Part shown: one piece after another, positions 9,339 to 16,884 of the stretch | How the letters are laid out: every line of letters starts with the position of its first letter | How positions within the stretch are numbered: the first letter of the stretch is position 1 | Assembly: GCF_017676385.1 (NCBI RefSeq) | Contig: NZ_JAFFZN010000008.1 | Location: 62,001-126,000, forward strand | Length of the DNA stretch: 64,000 nt | Direction of reading: 5' to 3' | Origin: Streptomyces spirodelae | GTDB lineage: Bacteria; Actinomycetota; Actinomycetes; Streptomycetales; Streptomycetaceae | Program-made: the position numbers and the translations under genes | The notes under the pieces: model-generated | The model's input: only the letters and a program-made list of their open reading frames with translations | Told to the model about the DNA's origin: nothing | Databases searched by the model: none

Positions 9339-10406
9339 ATGAGCGCTGCTACCCCCGCCGGAGGCGACACCATGGCGGCGCACACCTGGCCCGACGTACT
9401 GAGCACGCTGCTCGCCGGTGAGGACCTGAGCGCGGAGGCGACCGCCTGGGCGATGGACCGGATCATGCGGGGCGAGGCCAGCGATGTGCAGATCGCGGGC
9501 TTCGCGGTCGCGCTCCGCGCCAAGGGCGAGACCGTCGGGGAGATCTCCGGCCTGGTGCGGGCGATGTACGAGCACGCCAGGACCATCGAGGTCCCAGGAC
9601 CCACCGTCGACATCGTCGGCACGGGCGGTGACCGCGCCAAGACCGTCAACATCTCCACCATGTCGGCGATCGTCGTCGCGGGCACCGGGGTCAAGGTCGT
9701 CAAGCACGGCAACCGGGCCTCCAGCAGCGCCAGCGGCGCCTCCGACGTCCTGGAGAAGCTGGGCGTCAACCTGGAGCTGTCGCCCCGGCGGGTCGCCGAG
9801 ATGGCCGACGAGGCCGGCATCACCTTCTGCTTCGCGGTCAAGTTCCACCCCTCGCTGCGCCATGTGGCCGTGGCCCGCAAGGAGCTGGGGGTCCCGACCC
9901 CGTTCAACTTCCTGGGCCCGCTCACCAACCCGGCCCGGGTCGGCGCGCAGGCCACCGGCGTGGCCGACGCGCGGATGGCGCCGATCATCGCCGGGGTGCT
10001 GGCCTCACGCGGCTCGTCGGCGCTGGTCTTCCGCGGCGACGACGGACTCGACGAACTGACGACCACGGCGACCTCCACCGTTTGGGTCGTACGCGACGGT
10101 CTCGTACGGGAGGAGAGCTTCGACCCGCGTGAGGTGGGCATCGAGCTGGTGCCTGTCGAGGCGCTGCGCGGTGCGGACGCCGCCTACAACGCGGATGTGG
10201 CGCGGCGGCTGCTGGAGGGGGAGCGCGGGCCCGTGCGGGACGCCGTGCTGTTGAACGCCGCCGCCGCGCTGGTGGCGCTCTCGCCGGGCACCGGGTCGCT
10301 GCCCGAGCAGATCGCGGCGGCGATGGAGCGGGCCGCCGCGTCCATCGACTCCGGCGCGGCCCACGCGGTCCTGGAGCGCTGGGTGGCCGCGAGCAACCGT
10401 CCCTAG
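9339..10406 (+). CDS. trpD: Anthranilate phosphoribosyltransferase
   Basis: This enzyme joins anthranilate to PRPP in the second committed step of tryptophan synthesis. The 355-residue protein has the glycosyltransferase family 3 N-terminal helical domain and the PRPP-binding loop VDIVGTGGD at about residue 90. [18 protein letters not shown] and [11 protein letters not shown] follow. AGGAAG lies 8 bases before the ATG at 9339. A second ATG at 9372 also has GGAGG in front, so a shorter form is possible. The gene stands alone, away from other trp genes, as is common in Streptomyces. A fused trpEG lies about 40 kb downstream in this window. Confidence 0.96.
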   Translation: MSAATPAGGDTMAAHTWPDVLSTLLAGEDLSAEATAWAMDRIMRGEASDVQIAGFAVALRAKGETVGEISGLVRAMYEHARTIEVPGPTVDIVGTGGDRAKTVNISTMSAIVVAGTGVKVVKHGNRASSSASGASDVLEKLGVNLELSPRRVAEMADEAGITFCFAVKFHPSLRHVAVARKELGVPTPFNFLGPLTNPARVGAQATGVADARMAPIIAGVLASRGSSALVFRGDDGLDELTTTATSTVWVVRDGLVREESFDPREVGIELVPVEALRGADAAYNADVARRLLEGERGPVRDAVLLNAAAALVALSPGTGSLPEQIAAAMERAAASIDSGAAHAVLERWVAASNRP

Positions 10407-10415
10407 GGCCCTGCG

Positions 10416-10442
10416 GGCCGCCGCCGTCAGCCGGCGGCGGCC
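10416..10442. terminator. Hairpin between convergent trpD and VOC gene
   Basis: An 11-base perfect stem (10416-10426 with 10432-10442) has loop tcagc. It overlaps the last codons of the VOC gene and may serve both strands. Confidence 0.65.
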
Positions 10443-10906
10443 TCCAGCCCGGCGATGTCCAGTTTGTGCATGCCGAGCATCGCCGTGGTGACGGCCTCGG
10501 CCTGTGCCGGGGCGCCCTCCTCCAGGAGCTCGAACAGCCGGCGGGGCACGATCTGCCAGGAGACGCCGTACCTGTCCTTGAGCCAGCCGCACGGCCCCGG
10601 CTGGCCGCCGTCCGCTGTCAGCTTCTCCCAGAGGGTGTCCACCTCCTCCTGCGAGTCGCAGTCGACCTGGAGCGACATCGCCTCGGTGAACTGGAACTCC
10701 GGGCCGCCGTTGAGTGCCACGAACTGCACCCCGGCCAGTTCGAAGTCGACGGTCATCACCGAGCCCGTCCGGCCGGGCGCCGCCTCGTTGTAATGGGTGA
10801 CGTTCCGGATGCGGGAGTTGTCGAAGAGCGACACATAGAACTCCGCCGCTTCCTGCGCCTTTCCGTCGTACCAGAGGAACGTCTTGATCTTCTGGGGCTG
10901 CTGCAT
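10427..10906 (-). CDS. VOC-family protein of the PhnB/glyoxalase-like type
   Basis: This 159-residue protein belongs to the vicinal oxygen chelate superfamily, in the group often annotated as PhnB or 3-demethylubiquinone methyltransferase-like. Visible marks are KIKTFLWYDGKAQEAAEFY at the N-terminus, FVALNGGPEFQFTEAMS in the middle and DRYGVSWQIVPRRL near the end. These match a two-module fold of about 150 residues. No true methyltransferase motif is present, so the old methyltransferase name should not be used. The substrate is unknown. It is convergent with trpD and shares its terminator region. Confidence 0.85.
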   Translation of the reverse strand: MQQPQKIKTFLWYDGKAQEAAEFYVSLFDNSRIRNVTHYNEAAPGRTGSVMTVDFELAGVQFVALNGGPEFQFTEAMSLQVDCDSQEEVDTLWEKLTADGGQPGPCGWLKDRYGVSWQIVPRRLFELLEEGAPAQAEAVTTAMLGMHKLDIAGLEAAAG

Positions 10907-11099
10907 GGGGACCCTCCGGGGTCTGCGCGGTCTGTCGGTCTTGTCAGTGCAGACCCGGCCCGGCGCGGAAACTCATCGCCCGGCCCCGGAGTTCTCCCGT
11001 CCCACCCCACCGGCCCAGTGCCCCAGCACCGCCCCCGCAGACACTGCCGACCACCAGCAGCGCCGGGGCACCGCGTGGGCGGCGGGGCTTTGCGCTGTC

Positions 11100-11369
11100 T
11101 CAGCCGGCGCGGCCATCGGGTCCCCCGGCAGGCCCGCCGTCGCCGCGCACGGTGTGGCGGGCGCCGACGACGAGGCGTTCCCCGCCCGAGCGGCGGGCCA
11201 GCCAGGCGCGCAGGGTGCCGCAGGCGCAGCGGGCGTAGACGATGCTGCCCTCGGCGACAGGGTGCCGGGAGACGATCTCATAGGGGTCGTGCAGCGGCCA
11301 GCCGCACCGGGCGCACCGGTCGCCGCCGTGAGTGCGGTGAGGGGCCATGGGATCTGCGTCGCGGTCCAT
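11100..11369 (-). CDS. Small zinc-ribbon-like hypothetical protein
   Basis: An 89-residue basic protein of unknown function. It has two cysteine pairs, CARC near the N-terminus and CAC about 27 residues later. This spacing suggests one bound zinc. The histidines of GWPLHDPYEIVSRH lie between the pairs. The tail is Gly/Ala/Arg rich. The ATG at 11369 is preferred because it follows AGGACG, although the frame stays open to 11423 and another ATG lies at 11348. It diverges from the nitrate assimilation cluster. It could be a nucleic-acid-binding or redox-sensing protein; nothing in the sequence decides this. Confidence 0.6.
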   Translation of the reverse strand: MDRDADPMAPHRTHGGDRCARCGWPLHDPYEIVSRHPVAEGSIVYARCACGTLRAWLARRSGGERLVVGARHTVRGDGGPAGGPDGRAG

Positions 11370-11437
11370 GAGGACAGCGTCCTGGGCACGGACCGTGCGC
11401 GTCCATCGCAACTTTGCGCACACGACCTTTCAGTGAC

Positions 11438-11463
11438 GCCGCACAGTTGATGCCGCACTGTTG
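11438..11463. repeat. Tandem 14-base repeat in the divergent promoter region
   Basis: GCCGCACAGTTG (11438-11449) and GCCGCACTGTTG (11452-11463) recur with a 14-base period and one mismatch. They sit upstream of the zinc-ribbon gene, within 240 bases of narK. They may be a binding site for a regulator contacting one face of the helix. Confidence 0.35.
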
Positions 11464-11628
11464 CCGCGTGATCGATCTGCGACGCGCGCACACACTCCGG
11501 GTGCCGCACTCCGAGGGCACGGTCACCGCGACGGCGCGGGCGCTCCATCCGGGCTGGCGGCGCTGCGGGCCAGGGCCGAAGTGCTCACACAGCGCGCAGC
11601 GGGGAAGTGAGCAGACGCTTTCGTGGGC

Positions 11629-11671
11629 GTTACGCGCGGACACGGAGGCGGAAACAGCGCGCTCCTAGCGT
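11629..11671 (+). promoter_or_regulatory. Candidate GlnR-like box and -10 upstream of narK
   Basis: GTTAC at 11629, ACACG at 11640 and GAAAC at 11651 are spaced 11 bases apart, the period of GlnR half-sites (GTnAC-n6-GAAAC). The order of half-sites is not canonical. A -10-like TAGCGT lies at 11666-11671. Nitrate and nitrite genes are GlnR targets in Streptomyces, which makes the match plausible but unproven. Confidence 0.35.
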
Positions 11672-11701
11672 CGGAGTTCCTTCCAGCGGACAGGAGGCGA
11701 C

Positions 11702-13093
11702 GTGAGCGCACGGTGGATCACCCGATGGGAACCCGAGGACCCGGGGTTCTGGGAGCGAGAGGGACGGCGCACCGCGCGGCGGAATCTGTGGATCTCCGTG
11801 TTCGCCGAACACATCGGGTTCTCGGTGTGGAGCCTGTGGTCGGTGCTCTTGCTGTTCATGACGCCGAAGGCGGGCTTCCAGCTCTCCCCGGACGACAAGT
11901 TCCTGCTGGTCTCCCTGGTGTCGCTGGTGGGCGCGCTGCTGCGGCTGCCGTACGGGTTCGCCGTCACCCGGTTCGGGGGACGCACCTGGACGGTCTGCTC
12001 GGCGCTGGCGCTGCTGGTTCCGGTCGTACTGGCGACGGTGCTGGTGCAGCGGCCGCAGACGCCGCTGTGGGCGCTGCTGCTGTGCGCCGCGGTCTCCGGC
12101 ATCGGAGGCGGCAACTTCGCCTCTTCGATGGTCAACATCAACGGGTTCTTTCCCGAGCGTGAGAAGGGGTGGGCACTGGGCCTGAACGCCGGGGGCGGCA
12201 ACCTCGGGGTCGCCACGGTGCAGCTGCTCGGGCTGGCGGTGCTGGCCACCGCCGGGGTCGCCCGTCCGGAAGTGCTGACGCTGCTGTTCGTGCCGGCTCT
12301 GCTGCTGGCCGCGCTGCTGGCGTGGCGCGGCATGGACAACCTGGCCACCAACCGGACCGACTACGGCGCCTACCGCAGCGCCGTGCGGGACCGGCACTGC
12401 TGGACCATCTCGCTGCTGTACATCGGGACGTTCGGCTCCTTCATCGGCTTCGGCTTCGGTTTCGGGCTCCTGCTGCAGAACCAGTTCGGGAAGAGCCCCA
12501 TGCAGGCGGCGGCCTTCACCTTCCTCGGACCGCTGCTGGGGTCGCTGTTCCGGCCGCTGGGCGGGGCCCTGGCCGACCGGTTCGGCGGGGCGCGGGTGAC
12601 GGCGTGGTCGTTCCTCGCGCTGGCGTGCGGTGCCGCTGCCGCGCTGGCCGCCTCCGACGCCGGGTCGTTCCTCGTCTTCGTCGTGGTCTTCGCCGTGGTC
12701 TTCGTCCTGACGGGGCTGGGCAACGGGTCGACGTACAAGATGATCCCCGCCATCTACGCCGCGCGGACCGAGAGCGCCGTGGAGGCGGGCGCCGACCCCG
12801 CCGAGGCCCGCACCCAGGGACGCCGCCTGTCCGGTGCCGTCATCGCCATCTCCGGCGCGGTGGGTGCGCTGGGCGGTGTCGCGATCAACCTCGCCTTCCG
12901 CGAGGCGTACCGGCAGACGGGCGACGCGGCCCCGGCCCTCGTCGGCTTCCTCGCCTTCTACCTGCTGTGCCTGGCCGTGACCTGGGCCGTCTACGTACGG
13001 CGGCCCGCTGCCGAAGGCGCCGGGCAGGCGACCGGGGCACAGCAGCCGGAGCCGAAGCCCGAGCCCGCCGAGCGAGGAGCCCGAGGTGCCTGA
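11702..13093 (+). CDS. narK: Nitrate/nitrite transporter, NarK-type MFS protein
   Basis: This 463-residue major facilitator protein probably imports nitrate for assimilation. About twelve hydrophobic helices are visible. The family signature glycine-rich motifs are GGGNFASSMVNINGFFPE after helix 4-5 and GLGNGSTYKMIPAIY in the C-terminal half. The GTG at 11702 follows GGAGG by 6 bases. Its stop lies inside the start of the nitrate reductase gene (8-base overlap), so the two are co-translated. The context of nitrate reductase, nirB and nirD fits uptake rather than nitrite export, although NarK proteins can do both. Confidence 0.92.
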   Translation: MSARWITRWEPEDPGFWEREGRRTARRNLWISVFAEHIGFSVWSLWSVLLLFMTPKAGFQLSPDDKFLLVSLVSLVGALLRLPYGFAVTRFGGRTWTVCSALALLVPVVLATVLVQRPQTPLWALLLCAAVSGIGGGNFASSMVNINGFFPEREKGWALGLNAGGGNLGVATVQLLGLAVLATAGVARPEVLTLLFVPALLLAALLAWRGMDNLATNRTDYGAYRSAVRDRHCWTISLLYIGTFGSFIGFGFGFGLLLQNQFGKSPMQAAAFTFLGPLLGSLFRPLGGALADRFGGARVTAWSFLALACGAAAALAASDAGSFLVFVVVFAVVFVLTGLGNGSTYKMIPAIYAARTESAVEAGADPAEARTQGRRLSGAVIAISGAVGALGGVAINLAFREAYRQTGDAAPALVGFLAFYLLCLAVTWAVYVRRPAAEGAGQATGAQQPEPKPEPAERGARGA

Positions 13094-15320
13094 GGCGACC
13101 GGGGCCGCCGTCCGTGCCGCTACCGCAACCGGCACCGCGACCCACTGCCCGTACTGCGCCCTCCAGTGCGCCATGACCCTGACCCCCGAGGCCGCGGCCG
13201 AGTCCGGCCCCGCCCGGCTCAGCGTCACCCCGCGCGAGTTCCCCACCAACCGGGGCGGCCTGTGCCAGAAGGGCTGGACCTCGGCGCAGCTGCTGGACTC
13301 GCCCGAGCGTCTGACCACCCCGCTGGTACGGGACACCAAGGGCGCGCCGCTGCGCGAGGCATCCTGGGACGAGGCCCTGGACCTGGTGGCCGGGCGGTTC
13401 CGGGTGCTGCGCGAGGAGCGCGGAGCGGACAGCGTCGCGGTCTTCGGCAGCGGCGGCCTGACGAACGAGAAGGCGTACGCGCTGGGAAAGTTCGCCCGGG
13501 TCGCGCTGGGCACCTCGCAGATCGACTACAACGGCCGGTTCTGCATGTCGTCGGCGGCCGCGGCCGGGAACAAGGCGTTCGGGCTGGACCGCGGGCTCCC
13601 TTTCCCCGTCACCGACCTGGACGACTCCGAGGCCGTGGTACTGGTCGGCGCCAACCCCGCCGAGACGATGCCGCCGCTGATGGGCCACTTCGACCCGGCC
13701 CGGCTGATCGTCGTCGACCCGCGCCGCACGGCCACGGCCCAGGCGGCGCTGGACGGCGGCGGCCTCCACCTCCAGCCGGCGCCGGGCACGGACCTCGCAC
13801 TGGCGCTCGGACTGCTCCATGTCGCGCTGGTGGAGGGCCACCTGGACACGCTCCACCGCGTCGCCTACCGCGCGGAGCGCACCGTCGGCTGGGAGGACGT
13901 GCGGCAGTGCGCGGCCCGCTGGTGGCCGGAGCGTACGGAGCGGCTGACCGGGGTGGCCGCCGCCGATCTGCGCCGCGCCGCCGCCGCGCTGGCCCGCGCC
14001 CGCCGCGCCCACATCCTCACCGGGCGCGGCGCCGAACAGCACAGCAAGGGCGTGGACACCGTCTCCGCGTGGATCGACCTGGCGCTCGCCCTCGGTCTGC
14101 CCGGCACCCCCGGCTCCGGATACGGCTGCCTGACCGGGCAGGGCAACGGCCAGGGCGGCCGCGAGCACGGCCAGAAGGCCGACCAGCTGCCCGGCTACCG
14201 GCACATCGAGGACCCGGCGGCCCGCGAACACATCGCCGGCATCTGGGGCGTCGCCCCCGAGTCGCTGCCCGCCGCAGGGCGCAGCGCCTGGGAACTGCTG
14301 GACGCGCTCGGCACCCCGGAAGGCCCCGCCGCGCTGCTGGTGATGGGCTCCAACCCGGCCGTCTCAGCGCCACGTGTGCGCCGCGCCGTCGAGCGGCTGC
14401 GGGCGCTCGACCTCCTCGTCGTCGCCGACTTCCTTCGCTCGGAGACAGCGGAACTCGCCGACGTGGTGCTGCCGGTGACCATGTGGGCCGAGGAGTCCGG
14501 CACCATGACCAATCTGGAGGGCCGGGTACTGCGGCGCCGCGCGGCCCAGGCCCCGCCGCCGGGCGTGCGGACCGATCTGGAGGTGCTGCACGGCCTCGCG
14601 GTGCGGCTGGGCCGCTCCGCGCACGAGTTCCCCGCCGACCCGGCGCCGGTCTTCGACGAACTGCGCCGCGCCTCGGCGGGCGGCACCGCCGACTACGCGG
14701 GCGCCGCACCGGAGCTGCTGGACGCGGGCGAGGCCGTGTACTGGCCCGTCCGGGACACGACCGGCGGTTCCGTACGCGAGGCCACCGGAGGTCCCGAGCG
14801 GGACGCCACCGGCGGCGGCGCGGAGGCCCTCGGCAGCCCGAGGCTCTTCCTCGACCGGTTCGCGCACCCCGACGGCCGGGCCCGGTTCCTGCCCGTCGAA
14901 CACCGGGAAGCCGCCGAGCTGCCCGACGCCGAGCACCCGCTGTACGCCACCACCGGGCGGCAGTTGCAGCACTACCAGTCCGGCGCGCAGACCCGCCGGG
15001 TGCCCGAACTGCTGGCCGCGGCGCCCGGACCGTACGTCGAGGTGCACCCCGACACGGCACGCCGCGCCGGGCTCGCCGACGGGGACACCGCACGGATCGT
15101 CTCGCGGCGCGGAGCCGTGCTGGCCCGTACCCGCTGTGTGCCGAGCCTGCGCCCCGACACCGTCTTCCTGCCCTTCCACTTCCCGGGCGGGGGAGCGGCC
15201 AACGCACTGACCAACCCCGCACTCGACCCGGTCAGCCGGATGCCGGAGTTCAAGCTGAGCGCCGTACGGCTGGAGCGTGCCGACGGGGGTGGCGTCATGA
15301 GTCCCGAGGAGGCCGTGTGA
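13086..15320 (+). CDS. Assimilatory nitrate reductase, molybdopterin catalytic subunit
   Basis: This 744-residue bis-MGD oxidoreductase is predicted to reduce nitrate to nitrite in the cytoplasm. C21, C24, C28 and C60 (CPYCALQC and later GGLCQKG) form the N-terminal [4Fe-4S] site. FCMSSAAAAGNKAFG is in the position where NasA/NarB enzymes bind molybdenum through cysteine. The C-terminal molydopterin-dinucleotide-binding barrel includes HYQSGAQTRRVPEL. No export signal is present, in line with an assimilatory enzyme. The GTG start overlaps narK and the stop overlaps the next gene. The region at about 545-570 is rich in short Thr/Gly/Glu repeats and may be a linker. Confidence 0.93.
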   Translation: MPEATGAAVRAATATGTATHCPYCALQCAMTLTPEAAAESGPARLSVTPREFPTNRGGLCQKGWTSAQLLDSPERLTTPLVRDTKGAPLREASWDEALDLVAGRFRVLREERGADSVAVFGSGGLTNEKAYALGKFARVALGTSQIDYNGRFCMSSAAAAGNKAFGLDRGLPFPVTDLDDSEAVVLVGANPAETMPPLMGHFDPARLIVVDPRRTATAQAALDGGGLHLQPAPGTDLALALGLLHVALVEGHLDTLHRVAYRAERTVGWEDVRQCAARWWPERTERLTGVAAADLRRAAAALARARRAHILTGRGAEQHSKGVDTVSAWIDLALALGLPGTPGSGYGCLTGQGNGQGGREHGQKADQLPGYRHIEDPAAREHIAGIWGVAPESLPAAGRSAWELLDALGTPEGPAALLVMGSNPAVSAPRVRRAVERLRALDLLVVADFLRSETAELADVVLPVTMWAEESGTMTNLEGRVLRRRAAQAPPPGVRTDLEVLHGLAVRLGRSAHEFPADPAPVFDELRRASAGGTADYAGAAPELLDAGEAVYWPVRDTTGGSVREATGGPERDATGGGAEALGSPRLFLDRFAHPDGRARFLPVEHREAAELPDAEHPLYATTGRQLQHYQSGAQTRRVPELLAAAPGPYVEVHPDTARRAGLADGDTARIVSRRGAVLARTRCVPSLRPDTVFLPFHFPGGGAANALTNPALDPVSRMPEFKLSAVRLERADGGGVMSPEEAV

Positions 15321-16879
15321 ACCGGGCCCTGAACGTCGTGGTCGTCGGCAACGGAATGGTCGGCGCGCGGCTGTACGAAGAGACGCTGCGGCGCGACCCG
15401 ACCAGCAGGCGGGTGCGGATGACCGTACTGGGCGCCGAACCGGTCGGCGGCTACAACCGGGTGCTGCTGCCCGGGCTGCTGTCCGGCTCGCTCACGGAGG
15501 CCGACCTGACCCCGGAACCGCCGGGCGAGGGCTCGCCGGCCACCGGCACGACCGTCACCGGAATCGACCGCGACGCGCGCACCGTCAGCACCGCCGACGG
15601 ACGGCAACTCCCGTACGACAGGCTGGTGCTGGCCACCGGCGCCAGCACCGTCATACCCCCGCTGCCGGGGCTGCGCGAGGACACCGACGAGGGGAGCGGG
15701 GTACTGGCACGTGGCGTCACCGCGCTGCGCACGCTCGCCGACGCCCGCAGGCTGCGCCGCCTCGCCGACCGGGCACGCGCCGTCGGCGCGCGGATCGCCG
15801 TGCTCGGCGGCGGGGTGCTCGGCCTGGAGGCGGCACGGGCCCTGGTCGCCCGCGGGGTGGCCGTCACCGTCGTACACCCGGCGCCGCATGTGATGGACCG
15901 GCAACTGGACGCGCCCGCCGGGCGGGTACTGGGCCGGGCGCTGCGGCGTACCGGCATAGAGCAGCGGCTGGGCGTGATGGCGGTGCGCTGGGAGCCGGCC
16001 CGTGGGCTGCACCTGGACGACGGCAGCGTGCTGCCCGCCGCCGGGCTGCTGCTGTGCACCGGCGCACGGGCCGAGACCGGGCTCGCCCAGGACTGCGGTC
16101 TGGAGACCGGCCCGGCCGGTATCGCCGTCGACGACACCCTCACCACCTCCGACCCGGACATCCACGCGCTGGGCGACTGCGCCGACGCCGAGCCAGGGCT
16201 CGTCCAGCCCGGCTGGGAGCAGGCGGCTGTGCTGGCCGACCGGCTGACCGGCGAGGACCCGTACGCGCGCTACCTGGGCAGCCCGCGGGTGACCCGGCTG
16301 AAGGCGGCCGGTATCGAACTGGCCTGCCTGGGCGACCCGTTCGTCGCCGATGACGGCTTCGCCGGGCATGCCCCGGCCGGCGGCGGCTCCGGTGGGCAAG
16401 GGCCCGCCGCGGGCGACTTCCCGGACGACGGCGGCCCCGAGGTCCTGCGGCTGGAGGACCCGACCCGGGAGCGCTACGCCAAACTGGTGCTGCACGGCGA
16501 CCGGGTCACCGGCGCCATCCTGCTCGGGGTGCCCGACGCGGCCGCCGGCCTCGTCCAGCTCTACGACAAGGGCGCCCCCGCCCCCTCCGACCGACTGGCC
16601 CTGATGCTCGGCCGGGCACTGCCGCCCGAGACCGCGAGTGAGACGGGCGAGTCGCTGCCCGACCACGCCATGGTGTGCCGCTGCAACAGCGTCACCAAGG
16701 GCGCCCTGCGCTCCGCCTGGTACGACGGCGCCCGCTCGGCCCGCGAACTGGCCGACGCCACCCGCGCCACCACCGGCTGCGGCGGCTGCCGCGGCGCCGT
16801 CGAGAAGATCGCCGCCTGGCTCGCCGAGACCGACCCGCTCTCCAGCCGTGACACCCCTGCCACGACCGCCCCGAGGTGA
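15317..16879 (+). CDS. FAD/NAD(P)H reductase with C-terminal BFD-like [2Fe-2S] domain (nitrate reductase electron-transfer subunit)
   Basis: This 520-residue flavoprotein resembles the NasB-type reductase that feeds electrons to assimilatory nitrate reductase. An FAD-binding VVVVGNGMVGARL motif opens the protein. A second dinucleotide fold follows at about 155 (IAVLGGGVLGLEAA), then the conserved ALGDCAD. The C-terminus has a BFD-like cluster site with C454, C456, C488 and C491 (CRC and CGGC). The GTG at 15317 overlaps the nitrate reductase stop, and GGAGG lies just before it. The open frame continues far upstream only as a shadow of the previous gene. It is closely related in layout to the N-terminal half of NirB downstream. 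Confidence 0.88.
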   Translation: MNRALNVVVVGNGMVGARLYEETLRRDPTSRRVRMTVLGAEPVGGYNRVLLPGLLSGSLTEADLTPEPPGEGSPATGTTVTGIDRDARTVSTADGRQLPYDRLVLATGASTVIPPLPGLREDTDEGSGVLARGVTALRTLADARRLRRLADRARAVGARIAVLGGGVLGLEAARALVARGVAVTVVHPAPHVMDRQLDAPAGRVLGRALRRTGIEQRLGVMAVRWEPARGLHLDDGSVLPAAGLLLCTGARAETGLAQDCGLETGPAGIAVDDTLTTSDPDIHALGDCADAEPGLVQPGWEQAAVLADRLTGEDPYARYLGSPRVTRLKAAGIELACLGDPFVADDGFAGHAPAGGGSGGQGPAAGDFPDDGGPEVLRLEDPTRERYAKLVLHGDRVTGAILLGVPDAAAGLVQLYDKGAPAPSDRLALMLGRALPPETASETGESLPDHAMVCRCNSVTKGALRSAWYDGARSARELADATRATTGCGGCRGAVEKIAAWLAETDPLSSRDTPATTAPR

Positions 16880-16884
16880 ACCCC

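Noticed and set aside
10427..10906. Methyltransferase annotation for the VOC protein
   Set aside because: The old name 3-demethylubiquinone methyltransferase comes from a misnamed domain; no SAM-binding motif is present.
13166..15316. Frame that would fuse about 720 residues to the flavin reductase at 15317
   Set aside because: This part is an out-of-frame reading of the nitrate reductase (Arg/Pro rich). The GTG at 15317 with GGAGG is the true start.
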